From assembly GCA_047621345.1 (NCBI GenBank), contig JBLHLW010000007.1, forward strand, positions 20,683 through 84,682: a DNA stretch of 64,000 nt, written 5' to 3'. The translations under genes and the position numbers were made by a program. Positions 1 through 10,100 of the stretch are shown here, piece by piece. The DNA is from Actimicrobium sp047621345. Its GTDB lineage: Bacteria > Pseudomonadota > Gammaproteobacteria > Burkholderiales > Burkholderiaceae_D. Each line of letters opens with the position of its first letter. The first letter of the stretch is position 1. The notes beneath the pieces were generated by a model. That model was not told the DNA's origin and did no database searches. It saw nothing but the letters and a program-made list of their open reading frames with translations.

Positions 1-73
1 CGCCGAACTCCGGATACCGGAAGCTTGTCTTAACGCCAATACAAACCAAGCCTGACTTTCAAGAGCCCGACCC

Positions 74-646
74 ATGCCACTGAATTTTCCGATCCTGCTC
101 ACGTGGTTGCGTGTTGCCTTAATCCCATTGATGGTGGGTGTGTTTTATTTGCCTGGAACCTGGATATCCGCGTTTGACAAAGGGTTGGCATCGACCTGTA
201 TTTTTGTTGTGGCCGCGCTGACTGATTGGCTTGATGGCTTTCTAGCGCGACGCTGGAATCAGACCTCCGCGTTCGGCGCGTTCCTTGATCCGGTAGCTGA
301 CAAGCTCATGGTGGCGGGCGCGTTGCTGGTGCTGGTGCAGCTTGATCGTGTCAATGCGGTGATTGCTTTCATTATTATCGGGCGGGAGATCACGATTTCA
401 GCCTTGCGCGAATGGATGGCGCAGTTGGGTGCCTCCAAATCCGTTGCAGTCAGTTCCATAGGAAAAATCAAGACCACGGCGCAGATGGTCGCGATCCCGA
501 TGCTGTTGTATTACGATACTTTGCTGGGGTTGATCGATACGCGTATCTGGGGACAATGGCTGTTGATGGTTGCTGCTGTCCTGACAGTGTGGTCGATGTT
601 TTACTACCTGAAAAAAGCATGGCCACTCATGAAAGAGAACGCGTGA
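74..646 (+). CDS. pgsA: CDP-diacylglycerol-glycerol-3-phosphate 3-phosphatidyltransferase
   Basis: Makes phosphatidylglycerol phosphate from CDP-diacylglycerol and glycerol-3-phosphate, the committed step to phosphatidylglycerol and cardiolipin in the inner membrane. The 190-aa protein has several hydrophobic helices and the complete CDP-alcohol phosphatidyltransferase signature D51-x2-D54-G55-x2-A58-R59-x8-G68-x3-D72-x3-D76, which holds the metal-binding aspartates. The length is normal for PgsA. It ends about 40 bases before the tRNA promoter, so the tRNAs are transcribed separately. In many betaproteobacteria pgsA precedes tRNA-Gly and tRNA-Cys, as here. The first 73 bases hold no gene that can be named. 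Confidence 0.96.
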   Translation: MPLNFPILLTWLRVALIPLMVGVFYLPGTWISAFDKGLASTCIFVVAALTDWLDGFLARRWNQTSAFGAFLDPVADKLMVAGALLVLVQLDRVNAVIAFIIIGREITISALREWMAQLGASKSVAVSSIGKIKTTAQMVAIPMLLYYDTLLGLIDTRIWGQWLLMVAAVLTVWSMFYYLKKAWPLMKENA

Positions 647-686
647 TCGAGCACCTGATTTTTTGCTGTGCCCAGTGGCTCCCGGC

Positions 687-714
687 TTGACAAAAAAAAG
701 AGGGCCTCTATAAT
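687..714 (+). promoter_or_regulatory. Sigma-70 promoter of the tRNA genes
   Basis: Consensus TTGACA (687-692) and TATAAT (709-714) separated by 16 bases, ending 17 bases before the mature tRNA-Gly. A perfect match to both hexamers is expected for a stable-RNA promoter. Confidence 0.9.
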
Positions 715-731
715 ACGCCTCTGTTGTGAAT

Positions 732-807
732 GCGGGAGTAGCTCAGTTGGTAGAGCGCAACCTTGCCAAGGTTGAGGTCGAGAGTTCGAGCCTCTTCTCC
801 CGCTCCA
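732..807 (+). tRNA. tRNA-Gly (anticodon GCC)
   Basis: 76 bases that fold as a cloverleaf. The acceptor arms GCGGGAG and CTCCCGC pair fully, the anticodon loop shows TTGCCAA with anticodon GCC, the T-loop contains GTTCGAG, and CCA is encoded at 805-807. A strong promoter lies just upstream and a hairpin terminator just downstream. Confidence 0.97.
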
Positions 808-811
808 GATT

Positions 812-841
812 AAAGGGGAAGCTGTTGAAGCTTCCCTTTTT
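812..841 (+). terminator. Intrinsic terminator after tRNA-Gly
   Basis: Perfect 8-bp stem GGGAAGCT (816-823) / AGCTTCCC (829-836) with a 5-base loop followed by a T-run. Sits a few bases past the tRNA-Gly CCA end. tRNA-Cys downstream therefore needs read-through or its own promoter. Confidence 0.8.
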
Positions 842-927
842 CTTATCAGAAAATCGCATAATGGATTTTCTTAAAAGCTAATTCGACAACTGCATACATG
901 CGAGTTAGTGGTCACATCATCCCCTAT

Positions 928-1001
928 GGCGGGGTAGCAAAGTGGTTATGCAGCGGCCTGCAAAGCCGTTTACGCCGGTTCGAACCCGACCCCCGCCTCC
1001 A
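928..1001 (+). tRNA. tRNA-Cys (anticodon GCA)
   Basis: 74-base cloverleaf. Acceptor arms GGCGGGG and CCCCGCC pair fully, the anticodon loop CTGCAAA carries GCA, the T-loop contains GTTCGAA, and CCA is encoded at 999-1001. It is the last housekeeping gene before accessory DNA. The roughly 300 bases after it (to 1298) hold nothing recognisable. Confidence 0.97.
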
Positions 1002-1298
1002 TATATTCAAGGACTCAGCGCATTCTGCGTGAGCTCACCGCCGATTCAACCACAGTTAAACGAGTGGAAAATCACAGCTAATACGGCCATCTGGCCGCTG
1101 ACAATTAGCTGGTTGCCGTCAAAAATTGATGGCATGCCGACAGTCAAATCTTTCCCTAGTGGTAATTTCCAGCTCCGTGTCTCGAACAAGTGGTGAGCTC
1201 GATAGAAATCAACTCCCATCGTTACAGTTGCCCTTCTTGCATTTGAAGTCCACGACAACCATAGCGCGCCGTTCAGATTAAGCTTTCTAATTCCGTTA

Positions 1299-1814
1299 TC
1301 AGGCTTTTCCGCGAATCGGATAGCCTTTTGCGAGAATGAACTCCAAGCCTTTCAGCAAGGAGGCAAGGTCAGGCCGGGCGAACGGTGCATTAGAAATGTC
1401 GATAATCTGGGCTTGCCCCTGCGGGTTGATCACGAAGATCGCAGGTTCGGAAAAAGGTCTGTCGGTTTCTTCTGGCGAACGCGGATCAGAAATGTACAGC
1501 CCAAGCTCACGCATTTGCGGAAGTGTCAGGCCGTAGCCTACGGGAAAAGTCCACTTGCATTCGGCAACTTCTGTCTCTGCTTTTGCCTGCGGGTCGGCCG
1601 ACACAGCCGCGATCTGTATGTTGGCTGCCTTGAATCCGTCTTGCAGTTGCTCAAGCTGATCGAGGTATTTTTTGCATAACGGACAGTGCTTGCCCCGATA
1701 CACAATCAGCATGCGCCAGCCAGAATTTGTCTTCGGGGCGATGGACCCGCCGCCTACCGCGTCCCACACCATGTCAGGAAATGCAGCGCCTGCCGCCATT
1801 TTTGTATTGCTCAT
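1299..1814 (-). CDS. Peroxiredoxin-like (AhpC/TSA superfamily) thiol protein
   Basis: A 171-aa thioredoxin-fold protein of the AhpC/TSA-like superfamily, predicted to reduce peroxides or disulphides in the cytoplasm. It has a CPLC motif (C44 and C47 from the chosen start) directly after a beta strand ending in VYRGKH, then a typical SADP segment and a late cis-Pro-like EPAIFVI strand. The start is ATG at 1814, preceded by an AAGGTGA ribosome site; a longer reading frame to 1940 has no such site and its extra residues look non-coding. The exact substrate is unknown. The gene stands alone between tRNA-Cys and a recombinase relic, so it may be cargo of a decayed island. Confidence 0.75.
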   Translation of the reverse strand: MSNTKMAAGAAFPDMVWDAVGGGSIAPKTNSGWRMLIVYRGKHCPLCKKYLDQLEQLQDGFKAANIQIAAVSADPQAKAETEVAECKWTFPVGYGLTLPQMRELGLYISDPRSPEETDRPFSEPAIFVINPQGQAQIIDISNAPFARPDLASLLKGLEFILAKGYPIRGKA

Positions 1815-2010
1815 CGGTTCACCTTTGAAATTGGGCTGACGTGTTGCCTGCGCAGCCCGAGAATGAAGAATCAGAGTGGCGTGATAAAAGAGAACTGTCT
1901 GTACGCAGGCTAACGCTGTCGTGTCAGCTCCGATACCCAATCACGTCAAGGACTCTACAAGATCGTCACGGATCGCTTCGAACAAACTGCGTCACGCTTA
2001 CAGGGAGCGG

Positions 2011-2136
2011 GCAGGGCGGCGGATGCAGCACACGTTTGCCAAAGTCGCGCTGCTCACGGGTCAGAGCATACGTGATGTTGCCGCAGCGCTGGGCCACTCA
2101 GACTTGGCGACGACGATGATTGAACCCGAACAGTAA
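2011..2136 (+). pseudogene. Tyrosine recombinase (phage-type integrase) C-terminal relic
   Basis: Only the C-terminal catalytic segment survives: HTFAKVALLTGQSIRDVAAA followed by LGHSDLATTMI. This is the conserved HTFA...LGHSDLATT block of integrases, but the H-x-x-R box is degraded (R replaced) and the catalytic Tyr position reads E (TTMIEPEQ). No upstream core-binding domain is visible. It is a decayed integrase about 1 kb from tRNA-Cys and suggests an old tRNA-associated insertion. Confidence 0.7.
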
Positions 2137-2338
2137 GCGCGTGACCTGATTGATGCGCGGGCGCGGCCGTTCAATAGCCACGCAGACAATCGTCCACGCA
2201 CGCGACACATTGATGTTGGTTTTTGCCGACGAACAATGCAAGCAAGTCAAACCCCTTCCCAATCCTGAAATCGCCAAATAAAAATATATTTGGTTCATTT
2301 CCCCGCAGTAAGCCACTCACTCCAAATGCCATGGCGAG

Positions 2339-4153
2339 TTGACCTCATCTCGCCCACTTTCGTCTATTCGAAAGAACAACTTGATCAATTTCTCCCGTGT
2401 TTATTGTTTGCGCCATGGAATACCCCTGCTCGGGTGTTTGCCACTGCTGCTGGTCGGTGGTGTCGCGCTAGCTAGCCTGCCCGCTTCTGCGGCACAGGAA
2501 GGCCTGCGTCGCCAGGAAGAACGCAGCCGCGAGCAGCAATCGCGGCTGGAGCCGTCGTCCGACGTGCTGCAGCCGTCCCGCGACATGTCCTTCGACACTG
2601 TCCTGCCCGTCGAAGCACCATGCTTCGTGATACGCGAGATCAAACTGACCGGCGAGAGCTATCGCCAGTTCGGCTGGTTGCTCGACAGCGCGCAGGCGTA
2701 TATGAACCGCTGCGTCGGCGTTACCGGCCTGAGTCGGATTGCGTCGGTGCTGGATGCGAAGTTGGTCGAACTGGGCTATGCGACCACGAAGGTGACGCTG
2801 CCGGCACAGAATCTGGCCGATGGTACGCTGCATTTTCAGCTGCACGTCGGTCGCATCGCGCAGATCCGCATGGTCCAGTCGGCCAAGGTAACCGCGACAA
2901 CCGAGCCGGTAACGGTACCTGACACCACCTGGGGCACCTGGCGCAATGCCTTTCCGGCCAGTGCAGGCGACTTGCTCAACGTGCGCGATCTGGAGCAGGG
3001 CGTCGAGCAGATGCAGCGACTGGCTAGCCAGCAGGTCACGACCGAACTGGTGCCGGGCCAGCAGCCCGACACCAGCGTGCTGCTGATCCGGCGCAAGGAA
3101 TCCGCGTTACGCGAGCGCCTGCATGGCGGCGCCACGCTCGACAATTCCGGTACGGGGGTGCTGGGCAAGCCGCAGTTCTCGGGCAACCTCGGCCTAGACA
3201 ATCCACTGGGTCTCAATGACCTGCTGTCGCTCTCAGCAAGCAGCAATATCGAGGGGCTGAGCGCACGTCACCGCAGCCAGAATCGCGCCCGCGATTACAG
3301 CATCCCGTGGGGCTACAACACATTCAGTCTCACCGACAGCAGCAGTGAGTTCGCCCAAGTCGTGCAGGGCACCACCGTGCAATTCCTCTCCAGCGGCAGC
3401 AGTCGCACCCTCGAAGCGAAGTGGCATCGCACGCTGCTGCGCACCAGTTCGGCCAAGGCTGGCGCGTACGCTAGCCTGCAGTTGCGCCGGGCAACCAGCA
3501 CTCTCGACGATGTCGAGCTCATCGTACAACGTCGGCGCACCACCAACCTGGAAACCGGCGTGACCTTCCGGCGCTTGCTCAACGACGCCAGCGTCGACCT
3601 GCAAATCGGCTACCGGCGCGGCATGCCGTGGCAATCGGCGCAGGACGACCTGGCCGGCGTACCGGAGGGCGGGCCAACCCTGCGGCCGTCGATCTGGCTG
3701 GTGTCGGGGCGCTATCAGCAGTCCTTCCGGCTGGGACAATTACCGCTCCAGTACACCGGCGTGCTGCGGGCGCAGCAGACTGCTGACGCCACGCTGTCGA
3801 CCGACCAGATAGCGATCGGCAATCGCAGTACGGTGCGCGGTTTCGATGGCGAGAGCGTGCTGCTGGCCGAGAGCGGTTATGTGCTGCGCAATGAGCTGGC
3901 ACTGCCGGTGCAGTGGTTCGATGGTGTCGACGGAGTCGAACTGCAGATCTATACCGGCATCGACGCCGGCCGCGTCTGGGGCGCCAGCGCTGCCGCGCTG
4001 ATTGGCGACCGGCTCGCGGGTGCTGCGCTGGGCATCCGCGGCAAGTGGCAAGCGCTGCAACGCGACCTGAGCTACGGCACGCCGCTGTACAAGCCGGCCG
4101 GCTTTCGCACCGCGAACCACAACGTGTTCCTGTCGCTGACCGCCGCTTTTTAA
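2339..4153 (+). CDS. Two-partner secretion outer-membrane transporter (TpsB; FhaC/ShlB/CdiB family)
   Basis: Exports the giant exoprotein encoded directly downstream across the outer membrane. The 604-aa frame has a hydrophobic signal-like segment near residues 30-50, a region of basic and acidic residues (about 55-75), a POTRA-type domain starting near FVIREIKLTGES (residue about 96), and a C-terminal 16-strand barrel region that includes the conserved VRGFDGE motif (near residue 499, the lid-loop motif of TpsB proteins) and ends in aromatic Phe. The start is uncertain: the frame opens with TTG and no in-frame ATG lies near the signal sequence, so another TTG or GTG may be used. The exoprotein gene follows after 12 bases, as in other tps operons. 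Confidence 0.9.
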   Translation: MTSSRPLSSIRKNNLINFSRVYCLRHGIPLLGCLPLLLVGGVALASLPASAAQEGLRRQEERSREQQSRLEPSSDVLQPSRDMSFDTVLPVEAPCFVIREIKLTGESYRQFGWLLDSAQAYMNRCVGVTGLSRIASVLDAKLVELGYATTKVTLPAQNLADGTLHFQLHVGRIAQIRMVQSAKVTATTEPVTVPDTTWGTWRNAFPASAGDLLNVRDLEQGVEQMQRLASQQVTTELVPGQQPDTSVLLIRRKESALRERLHGGATLDNSGTGVLGKPQFSGNLGLDNPLGLNDLLSLSASSNIEGLSARHRSQNRARDYSIPWGYNTFSLTDSSSEFAQVVQGTTVQFLSSGSSRTLEAKWHRTLLRTSSAKAGAYASLQLRRATSTLDDVELIVQRRRTTNLETGVTFRRLLNDASVDLQIGYRRGMPWQSAQDDLAGVPEGGPTLRPSIWLVSGRYQQSFRLGQLPLQYTGVLRAQQTADATLSTDQIAIGNRSTVRGFDGESVLLAESGYVLRNELALPVQWFDGVDGVELQIYTGIDAGRVWGASAAALIGDRLAGAALGIRGKWQALQRDLSYGTPLYKPAGFRTANHNVFLSLTAAF

Positions 4154-4165
4154 ACAAAGAATCCC

Positions 4166-7100
4166 ATGCCACCTTCCACTTTCCGTCCCCTGTCGCCAGC
4201 CCGGTCACTCTCGCGCACCAGCGTAGTCACGCAGCCGATTCGGACCTGGAAGCGCGTAGTCACCCATGCGGTGCTGATGATCCACGTCGCGCAGGCAGTG
4301 CTCTGGACCCTGCCGGCGCAAGCCCAAACGGTGGCTGCACGAGCAGCGCCGTCGGGACAGAAAGCGATCATGGATGCCGCCGCCAACGGCACACCGATCG
4401 CGCATATCGCCCCGCCCGGTGCGGCCGGCATCTCGCGCAATCAGTACGACCAGTTCAATGTCACCGGCAAGGGCCTGATCCTCAACAATAGCTCGACGAA
4501 CGTACAGACAGTGCAGGGCGGCTGGATCACCGGCAACTTGCAGCTCGGGCCGACACCGGCACGCATCATCCTCAATGAAGTAGTGTCGACCAATCCGTCA
4601 ACTCTGCGCGGCACCATCGAAGTGGCCGGCCGGCGCGCCGACATCGTAGTCGCCAATCCGAACGGCATCGCCTGCAATGGCTGCGGCTTTCTCAATGCCA
4701 ACCGGGCCACGCTGACGACGGGCCAGGTGCAGTTCGGTAGCGGCGGTGCGATCAACGGCTTCGACGTGCGTCAGGGTGCGCTCGGCATCGGCGCGGTGGG
4801 TCTGAACGCGAGCAACCTCGAACAGCTCGACCTGATCGCACGCGGGCTGGTGATCGAGGGCGAGGTCTGGGCCAAGAATCTCAACGTGATCGCTGGTGCG
4901 AACCAGGTGCTGTACGGCACGTTGAGCGCGGCGGCGCAATCGGGCAATGGTGCTGCGCCACGGTTTGCGATCGACATCAAGGACCTCGGCGGCATGTACG
5001 CCAACCAGATCGTGTTGGTGGCCAGCGACAAGGGCCTGGGCGTCAACAGCACCGGCCGACTCGCGGCCTTGCAAGGCAACCTGACGCTGTCGGCCAATGG
5101 CGACCTGACGCTCAAGGACAGTTACGCCGCACAGGCGATCCGCATCGATGGCCAGGCGAACACGACACTGACAGGTACGACGCAAAGTGGGGCGGCGATC
5201 ACCATCGGCAGCGCCGGTGCGATCGCGCAGCAAGGCATGCTGGATGCGCAAGGTGCGTTGGTTCTCAGTGCCACCGACATCCGCAACACCGGCACCCTCA
5301 TCCAGCGCGACGGTGCCGGCGCCACGCTGACAGCATCCGGCACGCTGGACAATAGCGGTACGGTCTACTCCGGCGCGGGCCTGGCAATGCAAGCCATCAC
5401 CCTGACCGACACCAACGGCACGCTACAGGCGGTCGGCGATATCACGGTGACGGCGCGCAGTGCGACGCTGTCGGGCACGCAGCTCAGCGGGCAGGGCGCA
5501 ATCAACCTTGCGGCCGGCACGCTCAATACCTCGTCAACCCGGATCCAGAGCGCCTCTTCACTCTCCATTCAGGGCGACACCGTCACCAACAACGGCGGCC
5601 TCTGGCAGGCTGGCCAAAGTCTGGCGCTGCAGACCGGCGCGTTCGACAACAGCCGTGGTGTCCTCAGCAGCAATGGTAGCGTGCAGATCAACGCGGGCAC
5701 GTTTGGCAACAATAACGGACTGGTGCTGGCGCAAGGGCGCGACGCCGCCATCGCACTACAAACCGGCGCAATGACCAACCGCAGCGGGATCATTGAATCG
5801 TCGGCCGGCACCACGATTGCTGCCGCGCTGCTTGACAATACCGAGGGCAGCATCCGCAGCGGTCTCGATTCGCTCAGCGGTGCGGGGATGTTGAACATCA
5901 CGTCGGCCGCACTGAACAATGAACGCGGACAACTGGTGGGGCGCGATACGCTGCAGGTCACGACCGGCACACTGAACAACGCGGCAGGGATCATTGCTTC
6001 GCGCTCTGCAGGGGCCGTGATTACCGCCGGTACGCTGGACAATCAACGGGGGCTGGTCACGGGACTGAGCACAGTATTGTCGGCGCAGGCCATCGACAAT
6101 ACCGGCGGCGAACTCTCCGGAGGTGACCTCGACCTGCGCACAGGAATGGTCAGCGGCAAGGGTACGATCGCCGCCACGCGCGACATCGCGATCACCGCCT
6201 CGACCCTGAACAACGACAGCGCGCTGATCAGCGCCGGCCGCGATGCAGCCATGACCACGGGATCGCTCAGTAACCACAACGGGGCTATCCTCACCGGGGG
6301 CAATCTCGCCATCACCGCGCGTGGCATCGACAACCGCGACGGAACGCTACGCGCGCAGCAAACCGCCCGGATCGGGCTAGGCGCCGGCACGCTCGACAAC
6401 AGCGCCGGTGCGATCATCACCACCGATGGGTTGCACATCGTTGCCGGCGCGTTGACCAGCAACGGTGGCCAGCTGGTCGCGCAAGGTCGTGACAGCACCG
6501 TCACGCTGCAGGCAGACAGTCTGGCCAATCGCAGCGGCGTCATCGATGCGGCAGGCAGCGCGACCATCACGGCCGCCGGCGTGATCGACAACACGCTCGG
6601 CACAATCCGCACTGGCACTCAGGCAGCCAGCACCGATGGCCGCTTGACTGTCACTTCCGCCAGCCTGACCAATGCCGGTGCACTCACTCTCGCCCGCGAC
6701 GCGCTACAGATCACCACTGGTGCGCTCGACAATACCACCGGCGTGATCGCTTCACGCACCGCGGGCGTGGGCATCAGCGCCGCTGCACTGACCAATGCCG
6801 GTGGCCTGATCACCGGTAACGCCGCGTCGCTCTCCACCCAGACCATCAGTAATGCGGGCGGAGAAATATCGAGCAGCGGAACGTTGTCGATCAACGCCAG
6901 CGCACAAGTCATCAACAATGGCAAGCTGCTGGCCGGTGGCGACCTGGGCATGAGCGCGGGAAGTCTCAGTAACACCGGCAGCATCGCCGCCGGGCGCGAT
7001 GTCGGGATCACGGCAAGCGCGCTTGTCAACGATGGCGCCAACATTAGCGCTGGCCGCGATGTCGTGCTCGTCAGTAGCGGCGGGTTGCGCAATCGCGCCG

Positions 7101-10100
7101 GCAGCATCGTGGCGGCCAATGCGCTTACCCTGAGTGCCGGCACACTTGACACCAGCGCCGGTGCGCTGCTGGCCGGACGCAACGTGAACGCCCATGCCGA
7201 CCGCATCGAGGCGACGGGGGCAACGATTTCCGCGGCAGACACGATTACGCTGTCGGCCACGGGTGCCCTTGTCAGCCAGCGCGGTACGATCATCACCGAC
7301 GGCAGTCTCGCCATCGCCGCCGCCACGCTCGATAACCGTGACGGCGTCGTCAGCGCAAAGCAAACCGCCCGCATCGCGCTCGGTTCCGGCCAGCTCGACA
7401 ACCGCGCCGGCCAGTTGATCGGTGCGGGTGCACTGATGCTGGAGTCCGGCACCATCGACAATGCGAGGGGCGTGCTCGCCAGTGGTGCGGGTCTGACACT
7501 CGATACCCGAGGGCAGCCGCTCGACAACACCAACGGCACCGTGATCGCGACCGGTGGATTGCACATCGCTGCCGGCACACTGACCAGCAACGGCGGTCAA
7601 CTGGTCGCGCAAGGTCGCGACAGTAGCCTCACGCTGCAGGCTGACAGCCTGACCAATCGCAGCGGTGTCATCGACGCCGCAGGCAGCGCGACGATCACGG
7701 TCACCGGCGCGATCGACAATACGCTAGGCACGATCCGCAGCGGCACTCAGGCAGCCAGCACCGATGGCAGGTTGACGGTCACCTCCGCCAGCCTGACCAA
7801 CGCCGGTGCACTCACGCTAGCCCGCGACGCCCTGCAGATCGGCACCGGTGCGCTCGATAACGCTACCGGCATCATCGCGTCACGCACTGCCGGCGTGGGC
7901 ATCAGTTCCGCTGCGCTGACCAATACCGCTGGCCTGATCACCAGTAACGCCACGTCGCTTTCCACCCAGACAATCAACAATGCGGGTGGAGAGGTATCGA
8001 GCAGCGGTACGCTGTCGATCAACGCCAACGGACAAGTCATCAACAACGGCAGTGGCAAGCTGCTGGCCGGTGGCGACCTTGGCTTGAGCAGCGGCGGCCT
8101 CAGCAGCTCCGGCAGCATCGCCGCCGGACGCGATGTCGCCATCACGGCAACGTCGCTCGACAACGATGGCGCACGCATCAGCGCCGGCCGCGACATGGTG
8201 CTCGCTAGTAGCGGCGGGTTGAGCAATCGTGCTGGCACCATCATGGCCGCCAATGCGCTCACCCTGAGTGCCGGCGCACTCGACACCAGCGCGGGTGCGC
8301 TGCTGGCCGGTCGCAGCGTAACTGCTCAAGCCGGCAGTATCGATGCAACCGACGCGACGATCTCCGCCGCCGACACCGTCACGCTGTCAGCCACCGGGGC
8401 GGTGGTCAATCAGCGCGGCATGATCAGCACTGACGGTAGTCTCGCCATCGCCGCAGCCTCCCTCGATAACCGCAGCGGCATCGTCAGCGCCAGGCAGAAT
8501 ACCGGGATCAACCTGGGGACCGGATTGCTCGACAACGCTGCCGGTCAGCTGATCGGTAGCGCTGCATTGACGCTGCGCAGCGGTGCTATCCGCAATGCCG
8601 GCGGCACACTGGCCAGCGGAGCGAGTCTGGTGGTGAACACGCAAGGTCAGCAACTCGACAACAGTGCCAACGGACAAATCATTGCCCAGCGCGACATCAC
8701 CCTCACCAGTGCCGGACTCGGCAACGCCGGCGGCACGATCGCCGCCTTGCAGGGCGCACTGACCGTCAATACCGGTGCCTTTGTGTTCGACAACACCGGC
8801 GGCAAACTGCAAGCCAGCGGCAACATCGACCTCACCGGTGGCGCGCTAGGCAATCGCGCTGGTCTGATTGCCGGCCACGACATCACGCTCGCCGGCACCA
8901 CGCTGGACAACCGCGCGGTCGGGCGCATCGTCGCCGGGCACCAGCTTCGTGTCACCACGCAGGCAATCCGCAACGACACCGGTTTGCTTCAGTCGGCCGG
9001 TGCCGTGACACTCGACACCCAAGGTGGTTTGCTGACCAATACGGCCAGCGGCATCGGCGGCGGCATCCTCGCCGGCACTGCCCTGGCGATCACCAGTGGC
9101 GACCTCGATAACCAGTCGGGCTTCATCGCCAGCAATGGCGCACAAACCATCAGCGTAGTCCGCGACCTCGACAATCGCGGCGGGCAACTGGTGTCGGGTG
9201 CGGACAGCACGATCACGCTGCGCAACCTCGATAACGGCACTGGCCGCGTCAGCGCCGCCGGCAACCTGACACTGGCCGGCAGCGGCGACATCGACAACCG
9301 TGCCGGCCAGATTGCCGCCAACGGGGTGGCGACCATCACGGCGGCGAGCCTGAACAATACGGCGTCGGGTGCCATCGAAGCCAACGATATCCATCTCAGC
9401 GCCACGACGGTCGACAATGCCGGCGGCACGATTCGCGCGCAACGCAACCTGTCGCTGGCGAGCACCGCACTCGACAACACCAGCGCGACCATCAGTGCCC
9501 GCAACGACCTGTCGATCAGCGCCAACAGCGTGGTCAACAGTGGCGGTCATATCGTCAGCAATGGCACCGCTGCACTGATAACGGATAGTCAAGGCATCGA
9601 CGGCACGCTCTCTGCGCAGGACCTAACGCTGACGCGGCAGAATGGCGAAGATTTCACCAACAGTGCCGTGTTGTCGGCGCAGCGCAACCTGACCATCAAC
9701 GCCGGCAACGTCACCAACAGCGGCACACTCACCGCCGGCGCGACACTGACCGCCAACGCCAGCGGCAACTTGCTCAACAGTGGCGAAATCAGCGCCAGCA
9801 CGACGCGCCTGAACGTCGCCGGCACGCTGAGCAATACCGCCAGCGGCCTGATCGATGGCGTCACCACCACGATCGATGCCGGTACCACCGACAACAGCGG
9901 CCGGATTTATGGCGATGTACTCGGCATCAACGGCAGCACCATCAACAACAGAGATACCGGCACGATCGCTGCACGCCAGACGCTGTTGCTGGGTGCGCAA
10001 GCCATCAGCAATACCGATGGCGGGCTGCTTTACAGTCTTGGCGACCTGGCCATTGGCGGACAGATCAACAGTGCTGGCCAGTTGCAGGCTGCCGCGTCGA

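Noticed and set aside
1921..2119. 92-codon forward frame overlapping the integrase relic
   Set aside because: Out of frame with the recognisable integrase residues; no similarity of its own.
6619..9592. Long reverse-strand open frames under the exoprotein gene
   Set aside because: Antisense shadows produced by the GC-rich repetitive coding sequence; Ala/Pro/Ser/Arg-rich translations without domains.
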